Assembly (NCBI RefSeq): GCF_025947365.1 | Contig: NZ_CP110012.1 | Coordinates: 2,046,001-2,110,000, forward strand | Length of the DNA: 64,000 nucleotides | Reading direction: 5' to 3' | Source of the DNA: Flavobacterium sp. N502540 | Lineage (GTDB): Bacteria > Bacteroidota > Bacteroidia > Flavobacteriales > Flavobacteriaceae | In this document: positions 1-7,111 of the stretch, in pieces | How the letters are laid out: every line of letters starts with the position of its first letter | Position numbering within the stretch: the stretch's first letter is position 1 | Notes under the pieces: generated by a model | The model's database searches: none | Seen by the model: only the letters and a program-made list of their open reading frames with translations | What the model was told of the DNA's origin: nothing | Translations under genes and position numbers: made by a program

Positions 1-42
1 TTGATAAGTTGCTAAGTTACATGGTAACTGAGTTGCTAGTTT
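1..42. repeat. Short dispersed-type repeat at window edge
   Basis: This stretch repeats the words GTTGCTAAGTTAC and GAGTTGCTAG. It looks like the low-complexity 'aagttgctaagttac' intergenic repeats common in flavobacterial genomes. It lies just past the 3' end of the first gene and is cut by the window start. Family membership is recalled, not searched. Confidence 0.4.
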
Positions 43-69
43 TTTGGTCTTATGCTGCAAATGTAATGC

Positions 70-441
70 CTAATTTTCTAATTCGATAATTTCATTCTGA
101 ATTTTCTTTGTCAAACTTTTGAAAACCAATTCATACGAATGATCGATCAATTCTTTAAGGAAAGCGGTTGGTAAACTTCCGTTGAGAGCGATCGTATTCC
201 AGTGCACTTTGCTCATATGAAATCCGGGTTTGATTTCTTCATATTCGGCTCTTAGTTCCTGAGCACGCTCGGGATCACATTTTAAGTTAACCGAGGGTTC
301 GTTTTTTTCCCATTGTGATAAGGAGGATAATGCGAACATTTTTCCGCCAACTTTAAAAACCAAAGTGTCCTCGTCAAAAGGGAAGTGCTCGCTAACTCCT
401 TTTTTTGAAAGACAATATTCGTAGTACGTTTCCAGATTCAT
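70..441 (-). CDS. MmcQ/YjbR family protein
   Basis: A 123-residue single-domain protein with the YjbR/MmcQ (CyaY-like fold) pattern. An N-terminal stretch ending HFPFDEDTLVFKVGGKMFAL is followed by the conserved lysine-rich strand VNLKCDPERAQELR and then GFHMSKVHWNTIALNG. This family is often called DNA-binding from structural resemblance, but no cellular role is established for most members. It has no signal peptide or membrane segment, so it should be cytoplasmic. It is the last gene of a compact minus-strand run after a DUF4260 protein and a GNAT acetyltransferase, with only 8 bp between it and its neighbour. Family assignment is firm; function is not. Confidence 0.85.
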   Translation of the reverse strand: MNLETYYEYCLSKKGVSEHFPFDEDTLVFKVGGKMFALSSLSQWEKNEPSVNLKCDPERAQELRAEYEEIKPGFHMSKVHWNTIALNGSLPTAFLKELIDHSYELVFKSLTKKIQNEIIELEN

Positions 442-449
442 ATTATTTT

Positions 450-800
450 TTATTTACCAATTTCACCTAAATGTGTATACTTAAAACCTTTTTGATATTT
501 CAAACCATAACCAAAAAAACGATCCATTGCAGCATGGGAGAACAGAATAGTTCCGATAAGTTGGATATATTCTATTTTTAAATAACAACCTAAGATATAA
601 ATTATTATTGCAATTCCTTTATGGTGGAAGAGGTTGTAGGATAAAGCACCAATTTTGGAATTAAATGCATAACCCATCATAGAAAAATCAGGAGCCAGAA
701 TGAAGACTAAAAACCACCACCACTGATAATTTAAAAGGCTAAATAAATAGATTCCTAGAATAAACATTCCCAGTTCTTCAAGTTTGAGTATTGTTTTCAT
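450..800 (-). CDS. DUF4260 family small membrane protein
   Basis: A 116-residue protein with three or four hydrophobic segments. The DUF4260 signature is visible: a short N-terminal LKLEELGMF, an acidic APDFSMMGY motif after the first hairpin, then YNLFHHKGIAI and FSHAAMDRFFGYGLKY. The conserved Asp and His residues lie at membrane edges, which hints at a catalytic or binding site, but no function is known to me. The start codon overlaps the end of the upstream GNAT gene by 4 bp (ATGA), so the two are probably translationally coupled. Confidence 0.85.
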   Translation of the reverse strand: MKTILKLEELGMFILGIYLFSLLNYQWWWFLVFILAPDFSMMGYAFNSKIGALSYNLFHHKGIAIIIYILGCYLKIEYIQLIGTILFSHAAMDRFFGYGLKYQKGFKYTHLGEIGK

Positions 801-1198
801 GATATTTTCTTTTCCATCATTTTTTCGGGATGTTGTAAAGCACTAAAACCAAATTTCTCATATAAAAAGTGAGCATCAGTGGTGGCTAATCTCCAAATCT
901 GAATGTTTTTGAGCTGTGGATCGTTCATCATGTGTTCTATCAAAACAGACGAATATCCTTTGCCACGTTGTTCTTCGGTAATAAAAACATCCATTACATA
1001 GCCAAAAACAACATAATCTGTAATGACTCTTGCAAAACCAATTTGTTTGTCATTAAGGTAAATGCCAAAACAAACCGAAGCATCTATCGTTGTTTGCACC
1101 TCTTCGATAGTTCTTCCGGCAGCCCAGTAAATGTCCTTCAGGAAATTTTGAATAAACGGAACATCAAGTTTGCTCTTATCTGTTGAGACTGTTATCAT
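797..1198 (-). CDS. GNAT family N-acetyltransferase
   Basis: A 133-residue single-domain acetyltransferase that would use acetyl-CoA to modify an amine on an unknown substrate. The acetyl-CoA pyrophosphate loop is seen as EEQRGKGYSSVL at about residues 75-86, preceded by the hydrophobic strand YVMDVFI, and the C-terminal ALYEKFGF-like turn is present as HFLYEKFGFSAL. This layout is typical of short GNATs annotated as ElaA- or YjcF-like. It heads a three-gene minus-strand operon with DUF4260 and YjbR-like genes. Substrate cannot be inferred. Confidence 0.85.
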   Translation of the reverse strand: MITVSTDKSKLDVPFIQNFLKDIYWAAGRTIEEVQTTIDASVCFGIYLNDKQIGFARVITDYVVFGYVMDVFITEEQRGKGYSSVLIEHMMNDPQLKNIQIWRLATTDAHFLYEKFGFSALQHPEKMMEKKIS

Positions 1199-1227
1199 TT
1201 TAGAGGATCGATTTTATATTTAAGCCT

Positions 1228-2076
1228 TTACGTTGTAAGATTTGAAATCTTAAATAATATTGGTTTGCTTGGACTTGCATCATTTTCAAACGAAGCAATC
1301 TGGAGATTTAGTATATAGGCTCCATCTTCGATTTCATCCGAAACAAAAATCATTTCGGTAATGGTTGCGCTTAATCGTGCGTCGGAATTTAGATTGTGGG
1401 TGTCTTTTACATTCCAAAACGCCTTGTGTGCCAGTAATTTTCCCTCATCATGTTCTCTGTCAACACTTGGTAAGTCAATTAATAAATGCTGAATTTCGCT
1501 TTCACGGATGAAAATTGCCGCTTCTTCTGATAAATAGGGCGGATTGGTATTGGAATATTTTGTTGATTTTTTATCCTTTTGATTTGGAAGTGTTCTAATA
1601 ATTAAAGCCTCAATTGTTTTGATGGGCGAAGACGATTCATTTGTCCCATTGAGCGAAGTTGGAGTATGTGTCCCATTGAGCGAAGTCGAAGTATTTGTCA
1701 CATTGAGCGAAGTCGAAATGTGTTCTTTTGTAATTACTAAATCATCACCCATTTTTTCAGGCTCAACTGTAATCAGTTGGGCAGTAAAGAAAAATTGCTT
1801 TAAGCACTGATTGATACTGAAAAAGTCATTCGTAATATGTCCCAAACACTCCGTATGCGTTCCATGCCCGTGAGGGTTGAAGAAAATATTATTGAAATTA
1901 GTAGATGATTTCCCTTCAGATACCTTCCCAATCCAATCACCAAAAACGACTGGTTCAATGACCGGTTTTTCGATGTACCAGGCAATCGGGTTGTCGTCTG
2001 TATTGGTTAACGGAATTGAAATATCGATGGGTTTTGATAAGTCGATTTGATATTTACCTTCAATAAGTGCTAGCAT
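1228..2076 (-). CDS. Cyclase family protein (KynB-like fold)
   Basis: A 282-residue metal-dependent hydrolase of the cyclase/kynurenine formamidase superfamily. The metal-binding signature appears as HGHGTHTECLGH (about residues 71-82), matching the family pattern HxGTHxDxxxH except that Glu stands where Asp is usual. A second conserved region, LLIDLPSVDREHDEGKLLAHKAFW, holds the expected Asp, Glu and His residues. Residues about 119-146 are unusual: three near-identical nine-residue units (STSLNGTHT-like) made by a 27-bp tandem DNA repeat. These probably form a surface loop added to an otherwise normal enzyme. No kynurenine-pathway genes lie nearby, so the substrate is open. Confidence 0.85.
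   Translation of the reverse strand: MLALIEGKYQIDLSKPIDISIPLTNTDDNPIAWYIEKPVIEPVVFGDWIGKVSEGKSSTNFNNIFFNPHGHGTHTECLGHITNDFFSINQCLKQFFFTAQLITVEPEKMGDDLVITKEHISTSLNVTNTSTSLNGTHTPTSLNGTNESSSPIKTIEALIIRTLPNQKDKKSTKYSNTNPPYLSEEAAIFIRESEIQHLLIDLPSVDREHDEGKLLAHKAFWNVKDTHNLNSDARLSATITEMIFVSDEIEDGAYILNLQIASFENDASPSKPILFKISNLTT
1640..1720. repeat. Three in-frame 27-bp tandem repeats inside the cyclase gene
   Basis: Three head-to-tail 27-bp units (1640-1666, 1667-1693, 1694-1720) share the core CATTGAGCGAAGT. The unit resembles the intergenic repeat with core TCGAGCGAAGTCGA at 24531-24648. The length is a multiple of three and adds nine residues per copy without breaking the frame. Confidence 0.85.
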
Positions 2077-2078
2077 AA

Positions 2079-2165
2079 TGGAACACGGATTTTACAGATA
2101 TTCTAACGCGGATTTTTGCGGATTTTTATCAGCGTTGCTTGCATCCGTTTTATCAGCGTTCAATT
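2079..2165. repeat. Dispersed-type repeat between hemW and the cyclase gene
   Basis: The short gap repeats GCGGATTTTTGCGGATTTTTA and TTTATCAGCGTT (twice). This is the form of a common flavobacterial intergenic repeat. It fills nearly the whole space between the hemW stop and the cyclase start, leaving little room for a separate cyclase promoter. Confidence 0.5.
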
Positions 2166-2166
2166 T

Positions 2167-3324
2167 TTATTCTTCCAAATTTAAATAAAACAAATCACTT
2201 GCTATTCCATCTGTTAAAAATTTTCCTTTTAAAGTTGGTCTAAGAATGTTGTTTTCAATTGAAAGCAAATCATCGGTTAAGAATTTTTGAGATTGTTTTA
2301 GTAAATAATTCAAATATTCCGATCCGAATTCGTTTTCAATTCTTTCCAGAGAAACGCCCCAAATGGTTCGTAGCCCGGTCATAATATATTCATTATAACG
2401 ATCTGAAACAGTCAGAATTTCCGTTTCAATAGGAAGTTCATCATGCTGAATTGCTTTTAGATACAAAGCGTTATTCGCTACATTCCAGCCTCTTTTGTGG
2501 CCGTCAAAACTATGAGCCGATGGTCCAATTCCAATGTATTTTTTGCCCAGCCAATATGCCGAATTGTTTTTGGAGAAGTAACCTTCCTTTCCAAAATTGG
2601 ATAATTCGTAGTGAATAAAACCATTTTTCTGAAGTATATCAACCAGAATCATAAAATGATTGGAAGCTGCTTCGTCTTGTGGTTCTGCAATTTTACCGGT
2701 GTCAATTAGTTTTTTTAAAGCTGTTTTGGGCTCCACTGTCAAAGCATAACTCGAAATATGTGGAATCCCGAAGCTTAAAGCGGTTTCGATATTTTGTTTC
2801 CACATTTCGTCAGTCAGACCGGGGATTCCGTAAATCAGATCGAGTGAAATATTATCGAAATATTTTGTTGCTTCTTCTAAACATTTTTTGGCTTCCACCG
2901 AATTATGAGCACGATTCATCATCTTTAAATCGTCTTCATAAAAAGACTGAATTCCAATGCTTAAACGGTTTATAGGGCTTTTAGATAATTCCAGAATACG
3001 CTCAGGAGATAAATCATCGGGATTGGCTTCGAGCGTGATCTCCGGATTCTCTGCAACATTGTAATTCTTGTAAACGGTCTCTATTAAAAAGTTTATCTCA
3101 TCATTACTTAAAACGGATGGGGTGCCGCCACCAAAATATATAGTCTCTATTTGATTGTCACTTCGAGCAGAGTCCGTAAGGTTCAATTCATTTTTTCGCA
3201 GGATAATTTCTTTGGCTAAAGCCAAAACCATCTCGTCTTTCTTTTTCATTGAAGTCGAAAAATGAAAGTCGCAATAGTGACAAGCCTGCTTGCAAAAAGG
3301 GATATGGATGTAGATGCCGCTCAT
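2167..3324 (-). CDS. hemW: Radical SAM heme chaperone HemW
   Basis: A 385-residue protein of the HemW (formerly 'HemN-like') family, which binds heme and a 4Fe-4S cluster and is thought to hand heme to target enzymes. The radical SAM cluster motif CxxxCxxC is C11-KQA-C15-HY-C18. The SAM-binding GGGTPS follows at residues 65-70, then EANPDDL and the conserved SIGIQSF. The C-terminal HemN-type domain (TGLRTIWGVSLERIENEFG) is present. HemW carries this CxxxCxxC but lacks the extra N-terminal features of true coproporphyrinogen dehydrogenase, and this protein starts directly at the motif. Residues 51-58 (DSARSDNQ) look like a short insertion encoded by repeat DNA. Confidence 0.93.
   Translation of the reverse strand: MSGIYIHIPFCKQACHYCDFHFSTSMKKKDEMVLALAKEIILRKNELNLTDSARSDNQIETIYFGGGTPSVLSNDEINFLIETVYKNYNVAENPEITLEANPDDLSPERILELSKSPINRLSIGIQSFYEDDLKMMNRAHNSVEAKKCLEEATKYFDNISLDLIYGIPGLTDEMWKQNIETALSFGIPHISSYALTVEPKTALKKLIDTGKIAEPQDEAASNHFMILVDILQKNGFIHYELSNFGKEGYFSKNNSAYWLGKKYIGIGPSAHSFDGHKRGWNVANNALYLKAIQHDELPIETEILTVSDRYNEYIMTGLRTIWGVSLERIENEFGSEYLNYLLKQSQKFLTDDLLSIENNILRPTLKGKFLTDGIASDLFYLNLEE
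3154..3176. repeat. Repeat-like segment inside hemW
   Basis: The plus strand reads TTGTCACTTCGAGCAGAGTC, close to the repeat word TGTGACATCGAGCGAAGTCGA found elsewhere in the window. It encodes HemW residues 51-58, just before the conserved ETIYFGGG strand, where HemW proteins vary in length. The similarity is by eye. Confidence 0.45.
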
Positions 3325-3330
3325 TTATAG

Positions 3331-3360
3331 TATTCAGTGTTCAGATTTTCAGTGTTCAGG
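3331..3360. repeat. Dispersed-type repeat (CAGTGTTCAG words)
   Basis: The words ATTCAGTGTTCAG and TTTCAGTGTTCAGG follow each other upstream of hemW. A related segment in reverse sense (ACTGAACACTAAAAAG) lies at 3794-3829, so the four-helix-bundle gene between them is flanked by inverted copies. Confidence 0.5.
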
Positions 3361-3402
3361 TTTTTAACTTTAAAAGATGAGTATTAAGCAGATGAATACT
3401 GC

Positions 3403-3774
3403 TTACTCTTTTTTAACTCCAAATTTTTCAGGATTTAGAAGCATATAGTTAATTAGTTTTCCTATTTCAGTACTCTCAGAGAGGAGTTCTTTGTATAGAT
3501 CGCTAGAAATATATTTACAGGCAAAAGCAAATTCCAACCAAACTTGTGTTTCTGAATTTTCTCCATCAGAGTCAGTTAACTTGCTGTAAAAGTGCTTAGG
3601 ATAAATCCTCTTTCGATATGCCTCAGCAATAGTTACAGGAACACTTCGTGAAGAGCGTCTAATTTGATCGGTCAATGAGTATATCTCTTCTTTTGGAAAT
3701 GATTTTGAAATTTCAAATATTTTCATTGCTAAAGAAAAAGATTTTTTATAAGCTAATAAATCTTGAAATGTCAT
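3403..3774 (-). CDS. Four-helix bundle protein (23S rRNA IVS-encoded family)
   Basis: A 123-residue protein of the TIGR02436/S23 family, first seen encoded in intervening sequences of 23S rRNA genes and now known as stand-alone genes. Diagnostic words are FQDLLAYKKSFSLAMKIFE at the N terminus, FPKEEIYSLTDQIRRSSRSVPVTIAEAYRK in the second helix region, and FAFACKYIS near the third. It is predicted all-alpha and cytoplasmic, and may form pentamers in known structures. The function is unknown. The gene sits alone between hemW and ruvC, flanked by inverted short repeats, which suggests it arrived as a small mobile insert. No rRNA gene is nearby. Confidence 0.9.
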   Translation of the reverse strand: MTFQDLLAYKKSFSLAMKIFEISKSFPKEEIYSLTDQIRRSSRSVPVTIAEAYRKRIYPKHFYSKLTDSDGENSETQVWLEFAFACKYISSDLYKELLSESTEIGKLINYMLLNPEKFGVKKE

Positions 3775-3793
3775 CCGGTATTATTTATTGTTT

Positions 3794-3829
3794 AAAAAAC
3801 TGAACACTAAAAAGTTGATCACTGATCAC
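3794..3829. repeat. Inverted partner of the CAGTGTTCAG repeat
   Basis: The segment reads AACTGAACACTAAAAAGTTG then ATCACTGATCACTTA. It is the reverse-sense relative of 3331-3360 and ends at the ruvC stop codon. Confidence 0.45.
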
Positions 3830-4429
3830 TTATTTTTTAACTCGTTCTTCATTCTGTTTCACAAAAGCATCCCAACCCGAATAACTTTTACCGGCAATAA
3901 CTTTACTGGAATTAAAATGATGACAAACGGCAGCCGCAAGACCATCTGTTGAGTCGAGGTTTTTGGGTAATTCTTTTAGTCCAAGAAGCTGCTGGAGCAT
4001 TTTTGCTACCTGTTCTTTGCTGGCATTTCCGTTTCCGGTAATCGCCATTTTGATCTTTTTGGGTTCGTATTCAGTGATCGGAATCCCTCTCGAGAGTCCC
4101 GCTGCCATTGCAACACCCTGTGCACGCCCTAATTTCAGCATCGATTGAACGTTTTTGCCAAAGAAAGGAGCTTCAATTGCAATTTCGTCCGGATGGTGCG
4201 TTTCTATTAGTTCGATAGTACGCTCAAATATGATTTTTAATTTTTGGTAATGATTGTCGTATTTGGATAATTGCAGTTCGTTAAGCTGCAGAAATTCCAT
4301 TTTTTTATTGGTGACTTTAATTAATCCAAAACCCATGATTGTGGTTCCGGGGTCAATACCTAATATGATGCGTTCTTTTGTCAAGTTTTTTTGTTTCAGG
4401 TTTGATGTTTCACGTTCAAAGTTTATCAT
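3830..4429 (-). CDS. ruvC: Holliday junction resolvase RuvC
   Basis: RuvC cuts Holliday junctions in the RuvABC branch-migration and resolution pathway. The RNase H-like fold begins at ILGIDPGTTIMGFGLI with the first catalytic Asp. The second acidic residue is in IAIEAPFFGKN, and the C-terminal pair is in LDSTDGLAAAVCHHFN. The start is uncertain. ATG at 4429 overlaps the upstream gene's stop as ATGA, which favours coupling. However, the first 15 residues are encoded by repeat-like DNA, and most relatives begin near TKERIILG, which here would use TTG at 4384. The product is therefore 199 or 184 residues. Family identity is certain. Confidence 0.95.
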   Translation of the reverse strand: MINFERETSNLKQKNLTKERIILGIDPGTTIMGFGLIKVTNKKMEFLQLNELQLSKYDNHYQKLKIIFERTIELIETHHPDEIAIEAPFFGKNVQSMLKLGRAQGVAMAAGLSRGIPITEYEPKKIKMAITGNGNASKEQVAKMLQQLLGLKELPKNLDSTDGLAAAVCHHFNSSKVIAGKSYSGWDAFVKQNEERVKK

Positions 4430-4986
4430 CTTAGATATCCCTTTGTTAGTATTACATTTTGTTCTTTATTCAGTATTTCTATTGATTGACAGATACTGTT
4501 GTATAATTTCCAAAACTTATCTTCGAAATCATCTTCTTGTTTTAATATATTTTCGGTTTCAGAATTGTCTTCGTTATTTAAAATTGTACCATGACTTTCA
4601 TAATAGGATGTCAAAAGAGTTCCGTTATCTGCTAAAACCCATCTGCAAGTGGCAATCCAGGGATCAACGAAAAAATAATAAACTTTTGTATTAAGCTCTT
4701 TCGAAAGAAATAATGTCATTTGCTTTGTTTCTTCAAAATCCCAAACATTCCATATTAGATAACTCCATTCATTAATTTGGTCAAATAACATAAATGGTTT
4801 TGTGGTTTTGCTTGAACTTTCATCAGATAAAAATGACCAATCGAATTTTTCATCAAATTCTACAACCTTGGTACTGGATGCTTTTAAAACCTCTAATATT
4901 GAACTTTTTGTTACGTTTTCTATGCAAAAATGATGATTTACCAGCGAGCTAATTAAATTTCGTTTTTTATTTCCTGATTCTAACAT
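4426..4986 (-). CDS. Hypothetical protein upstream of ruvC
   Basis: I do not recognise this 186-residue protein. ATG at 4986 is chosen over the upstream TTG at 4998, because the DNA before it belongs to a TTTTCAAATTG repeat. No signal peptide or membrane helix is visible. It is rich in aromatic and acidic residues (NEWSYLIWNVWDFEETKQM, YYFFVDPWIATCRWVLADNG), with several Trp and Cys, and resembles a compact alpha/beta cytoplasmic protein. It overlaps the ruvC ATG by 4 bp, so it may be co-translated with RuvC. Its role is unknown. Confidence 0.75.
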   Translation of the reverse strand: MLESGNKKRNLISSLVNHHFCIENVTKSSILEVLKASSTKVVEFDEKFDWSFLSDESSSKTTKPFMLFDQINEWSYLIWNVWDFEETKQMTLFLSKELNTKVYYFFVDPWIATCRWVLADNGTLLTSYYESHGTILNNEDNSETENILKQEDDFEDKFWKLYNSICQSIEILNKEQNVILTKGYLR

Positions 4987-4987
4987 T

Positions 4988-5025
4988 TCATTTTCCAATT
5001 TTCAAATTGCCACATTTTCAAATTG
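4988..5025. repeat. TTTTCAAATTG repeat between divergent genes
   Basis: The words TTTTCAAATTGCCACA and TTTTCAAATTGA follow each other in the 53-bp gap between two divergent genes. The repeat supplies false upstream TTG starts for both neighbours and also the TTG -33 element of the plus-strand promoter. Confidence 0.5.
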
Positions 5026-5035
5026 ATTACTTTTG
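5007..5035 (+). promoter_or_regulatory. Bacteroidetes-type promoter for the flippase-like gene
   Basis: TTG (5007-5009), an 18-nt spacer, then TACTTTTG (5028-5035) matches the Bacteroidetes sigma-ABfr pattern TTG-N17-19-TAnnTTTG. The -7 element ends only 4 nt before ATG at 5040, so the transcript would be leaderless or nearly so. Confidence 0.65.
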
Positions 5036-5039
5036 TGAC

Positions 5040-5984
5040 ATGATTTCAATTCCTCACAAAGCTAAGCAATTCCTTGTTCTTCTAATCAAACTTTTGATTG
5101 TAGGTGGTGCATTTTACTTTATTTATAATCAGTTGGCGAACAATGATCAATTGGACTGGCAGAAATTTATTGTATTGTTTCGTAAAAATCAGTCCGTATT
5201 AGGAATTGGGTTTATATTACTTTTGAGTGTTTTGAACCGTTATTTCGAAATTCTGAAATGGCAAAATCTGGCTAAGGTAATTCATGAAATTTCTTTGGGA
5301 GAAGCGACTAAACAAGTGCTGGCAGCTTTAACAGCCGGAATTTTCACGCCAAACGGAGTGGGAGAGTACGCCGGAAAAGCCTTGTATTATCCGAAATCAG
5401 AGGCAAAGAAAGTAATTTTCTTAAACCTGATCTGCAACGGAATCCAGATGATCTTAACGGTGATTTTCGGGATTTTTGGATTGCTGTATTTCAATGTCAA
5501 ACATGAGATCATTACAACGCAAACAGTTGCTGTTTTATTTGGGGGGTTTGTGTTGCTGTTGGTTGTTTTGTTTTCCGTGAAGAAAATAAAAATTAAAGGA
5601 TATTCAATAGAGAAATTAATACATAAAATTAACGAAATCCCGAAACCAATTCATCGCAAAAATATTCTTCTAGGGATTTTGCGGTATCTGGTTTTTTCGC
5701 ATCAGTACTACTTCTTGTTTTTGGCTTTTGATGTCGATTTGCCTTACCTTACGCTAATTGCTACTATTGCTGTAGTTTACTTTTTGGCTTCGTCACTGCC
5801 TACTTTTCAGTTTCTGGATTTTGCGGTAAAAGGAAGTGTTGCGATTTATTTCTTTGGAATTTTAGGGGTAAACGAGTGGATTGTAGTTTTTATCAGTACA
5901 CTGATGTGGTTTCTTAATGTGGTTTTGCCGGTCGTTATAGGTGCTTATTACGTTTTGAATTTTAAAACCAAAACTACAGAATGA
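5040..5984 (+). CDS. Lysylphosphatidylglycerol synthase/flippase-like membrane protein
   Basis: A 314-residue integral membrane protein of the LPG synthase transmembrane-domain family (formerly UPF0104), with about seven or eight hydrophobic segments. Family marks are the early motif NRYFEILKWQNL and the glycine-rich TAGIFTPNGVGEYAGKALYY, matching the conserved (S/T)PgGiGe-type signature. There is no C-terminal aminoacyl-transfer domain, so it cannot make lysyl-PG; such proteins are generally suspected lipid transporters. The start is ATG 5040 rather than TTG 5007, which lies in repeat and promoter DNA. The next gene, a GT2 glycosyltransferase, overlaps by 4 bp, which suggests a joint job in lipid or glycolipid synthesis and export. 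Confidence 0.85.
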   Translation: MISIPHKAKQFLVLLIKLLIVGGAFYFIYNQLANNDQLDWQKFIVLFRKNQSVLGIGFILLLSVLNRYFEILKWQNLAKVIHEISLGEATKQVLAALTAGIFTPNGVGEYAGKALYYPKSEAKKVIFLNLICNGIQMILTVIFGIFGLLYFNVKHEIITTQTVAVLFGGFVLLLVVLFSVKKIKIKGYSIEKLIHKINEIPKPIHRKNILLGILRYLVFSHQYYFLFLAFDVDLPYLTLIATIAVVYFLASSLPTFQFLDFAVKGSVAIYFFGILGVNEWIVVFISTLMWFLNVVLPVVIGAYYVLNFKTKTTE

Positions 5985-7084
5985 TTTGGATTTTGTTTAC
6001 TGTATTAGCTATCTATCTGATTACCATTGGTTTGCTTGTTTATGGTTTTTTTAAAGTAAAAAAGTACCAAAATGCAGATTTGAAACCTCAAACAAGCTTT
6101 ACAATTATAGTTCCGTTTCGGGATGAAGAAGAGAACTTGCCTAACCTTTTAGAAAGTTTTTCAAAACTGAATTACCCTAATGATTTGTTTGAAGTTATTT
6201 TGGTAGATGATAATTCTAAGGAGAAATTTCAAATCTCACATTTTACATTTCAAATTTCGCAAATTGACAATCTTCGGATTTCGAATTCTCCCAAAAAAGA
6301 TGCTATCTCGACTGCTATGCAATTGGTGAAAACAGATTGGGTTGTTACTACAGATGCCGATTGCCTGGTGCCTGAGAATTGGTTGTTAACCTTCGATAAT
6401 TACATTCAGCAAAATAAGGTTTCGATGCTGGCAGGAGCGGTAACGTACGAATGTGAGAACTCTTTTTTGCACCATTTTCAGCAATTGGATTTAACGAGTC
6501 TGCAAGGTGCTACTATTGGAAGTTTTGGACTTCAAAGAGCTTTTATGTGCAACGGAGCCAATTTTGCTTACACTAAATTGCTGTTTGAAGATTTAAATGG
6601 ATTTGAAGGGAATAGCAAAATCGCCAGTGGAGATGATGTGTTTTTACTGCAAAAAGCGGTTGGTTTATTTCCTGATGAAGCTCACTATTTAAAATCGACA
6701 GACGCAATTGTAAGCACAAAACCAACAGAAGACTGGAAGACCTTATTTTATCAAAGGGTTCGTTGGGCAGCCAAAACAAGTTCCTATCAAAGCAGTTTTG
6801 GAAAGCTATTAGGGCTTATTGTTTTCTTAGGAAATTTGAGTTTTGTAATAGGGTTTTGTTCTGTGCTTTTTTCGATGTTGCCTTATTATTGCTTTGTTTT
6901 GCTGGCTTTTTCAAAATTTACAATCGATTTTATCTTGCTCTATGCTACGAATTGTTTTTTAGTGAAAGACAAAATAAAAAGTTTGTTCTTAAGTAGTTTG
7001 TTGTATCCTTTTTTCAGTTCGGCTGTGGCTTTGTACAGCTTATTTGGTTCTTATGAATGGAAAGGAAGAAAGTTCACGAAATAG
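5981..7084 (+). CDS. Family 2 glycosyltransferase, membrane-bound
   Basis: A 367-residue GT2 (GT-A fold) enzyme. An N-terminal membrane helix (residues 1-26) precedes FTIIVPFRDEEENLPNLLES, the nucleotide-binding VILVDDNS, the DxD motif TTDADC (about 123-128), the acceptor-side ASGDDVFL and the processive-type QRVRW at about 258. Two or three C-terminal membrane helices follow. It probably transfers a sugar from a nucleotide donor to a lipid on the cytoplasmic face. The ATGA overlap with the preceding flippase-like gene supports a shared pathway. Residues about 83-95 (FQISHFTFQISQ region) are encoded by TTTCAAAT repeat-like DNA and lie just after the VDDNS loop. Confidence 0.9.
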   Translation: MIWILFTVLAIYLITIGLLVYGFFKVKKYQNADLKPQTSFTIIVPFRDEEENLPNLLESFSKLNYPNDLFEVILVDDNSKEKFQISHFTFQISQIDNLRISNSPKKDAISTAMQLVKTDWVVTTDADCLVPENWLLTFDNYIQQNKVSMLAGAVTYECENSFLHHFQQLDLTSLQGATIGSFGLQRAFMCNGANFAYTKLLFEDLNGFEGNSKIASGDDVFLLQKAVGLFPDEAHYLKSTDAIVSTKPTEDWKTLFYQRVRWAAKTSSYQSSFGKLLGLIVFLGNLSFVIGFCSVLFSMLPYYCFVLLAFSKFTIDFILLYATNCFLVKDKIKSLFLSSLLYPFFSSAVALYSLFGSYEWKGRKFTK

Positions 7085-7111
7085 AATCTCTCCTGTATAA
7101 ACGAGAAATAC

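Noticed and set aside
1640..1720. A short CRISPR array
   Set aside because: The units are directly adjacent with no spacers and are in frame in a gene; no cas genes were seen.
1228..2076. Kynurenine formamidase assignment
   Set aside because: Only the fold matches; no tryptophan-breakdown genes are nearby and a metal ligand is Glu rather than Asp.
3403..3774. A ribosomal protein S23
   Set aside because: The S23 label of this family is historic; no rRNA gene is nearby and the protein is a four-helix bundle of unknown role.
5007..5039. TTG start for the flippase-like gene
   Set aside because: The extra residues are encoded by repeat and promoter DNA; ATG 5040 begins the family-like sequence.
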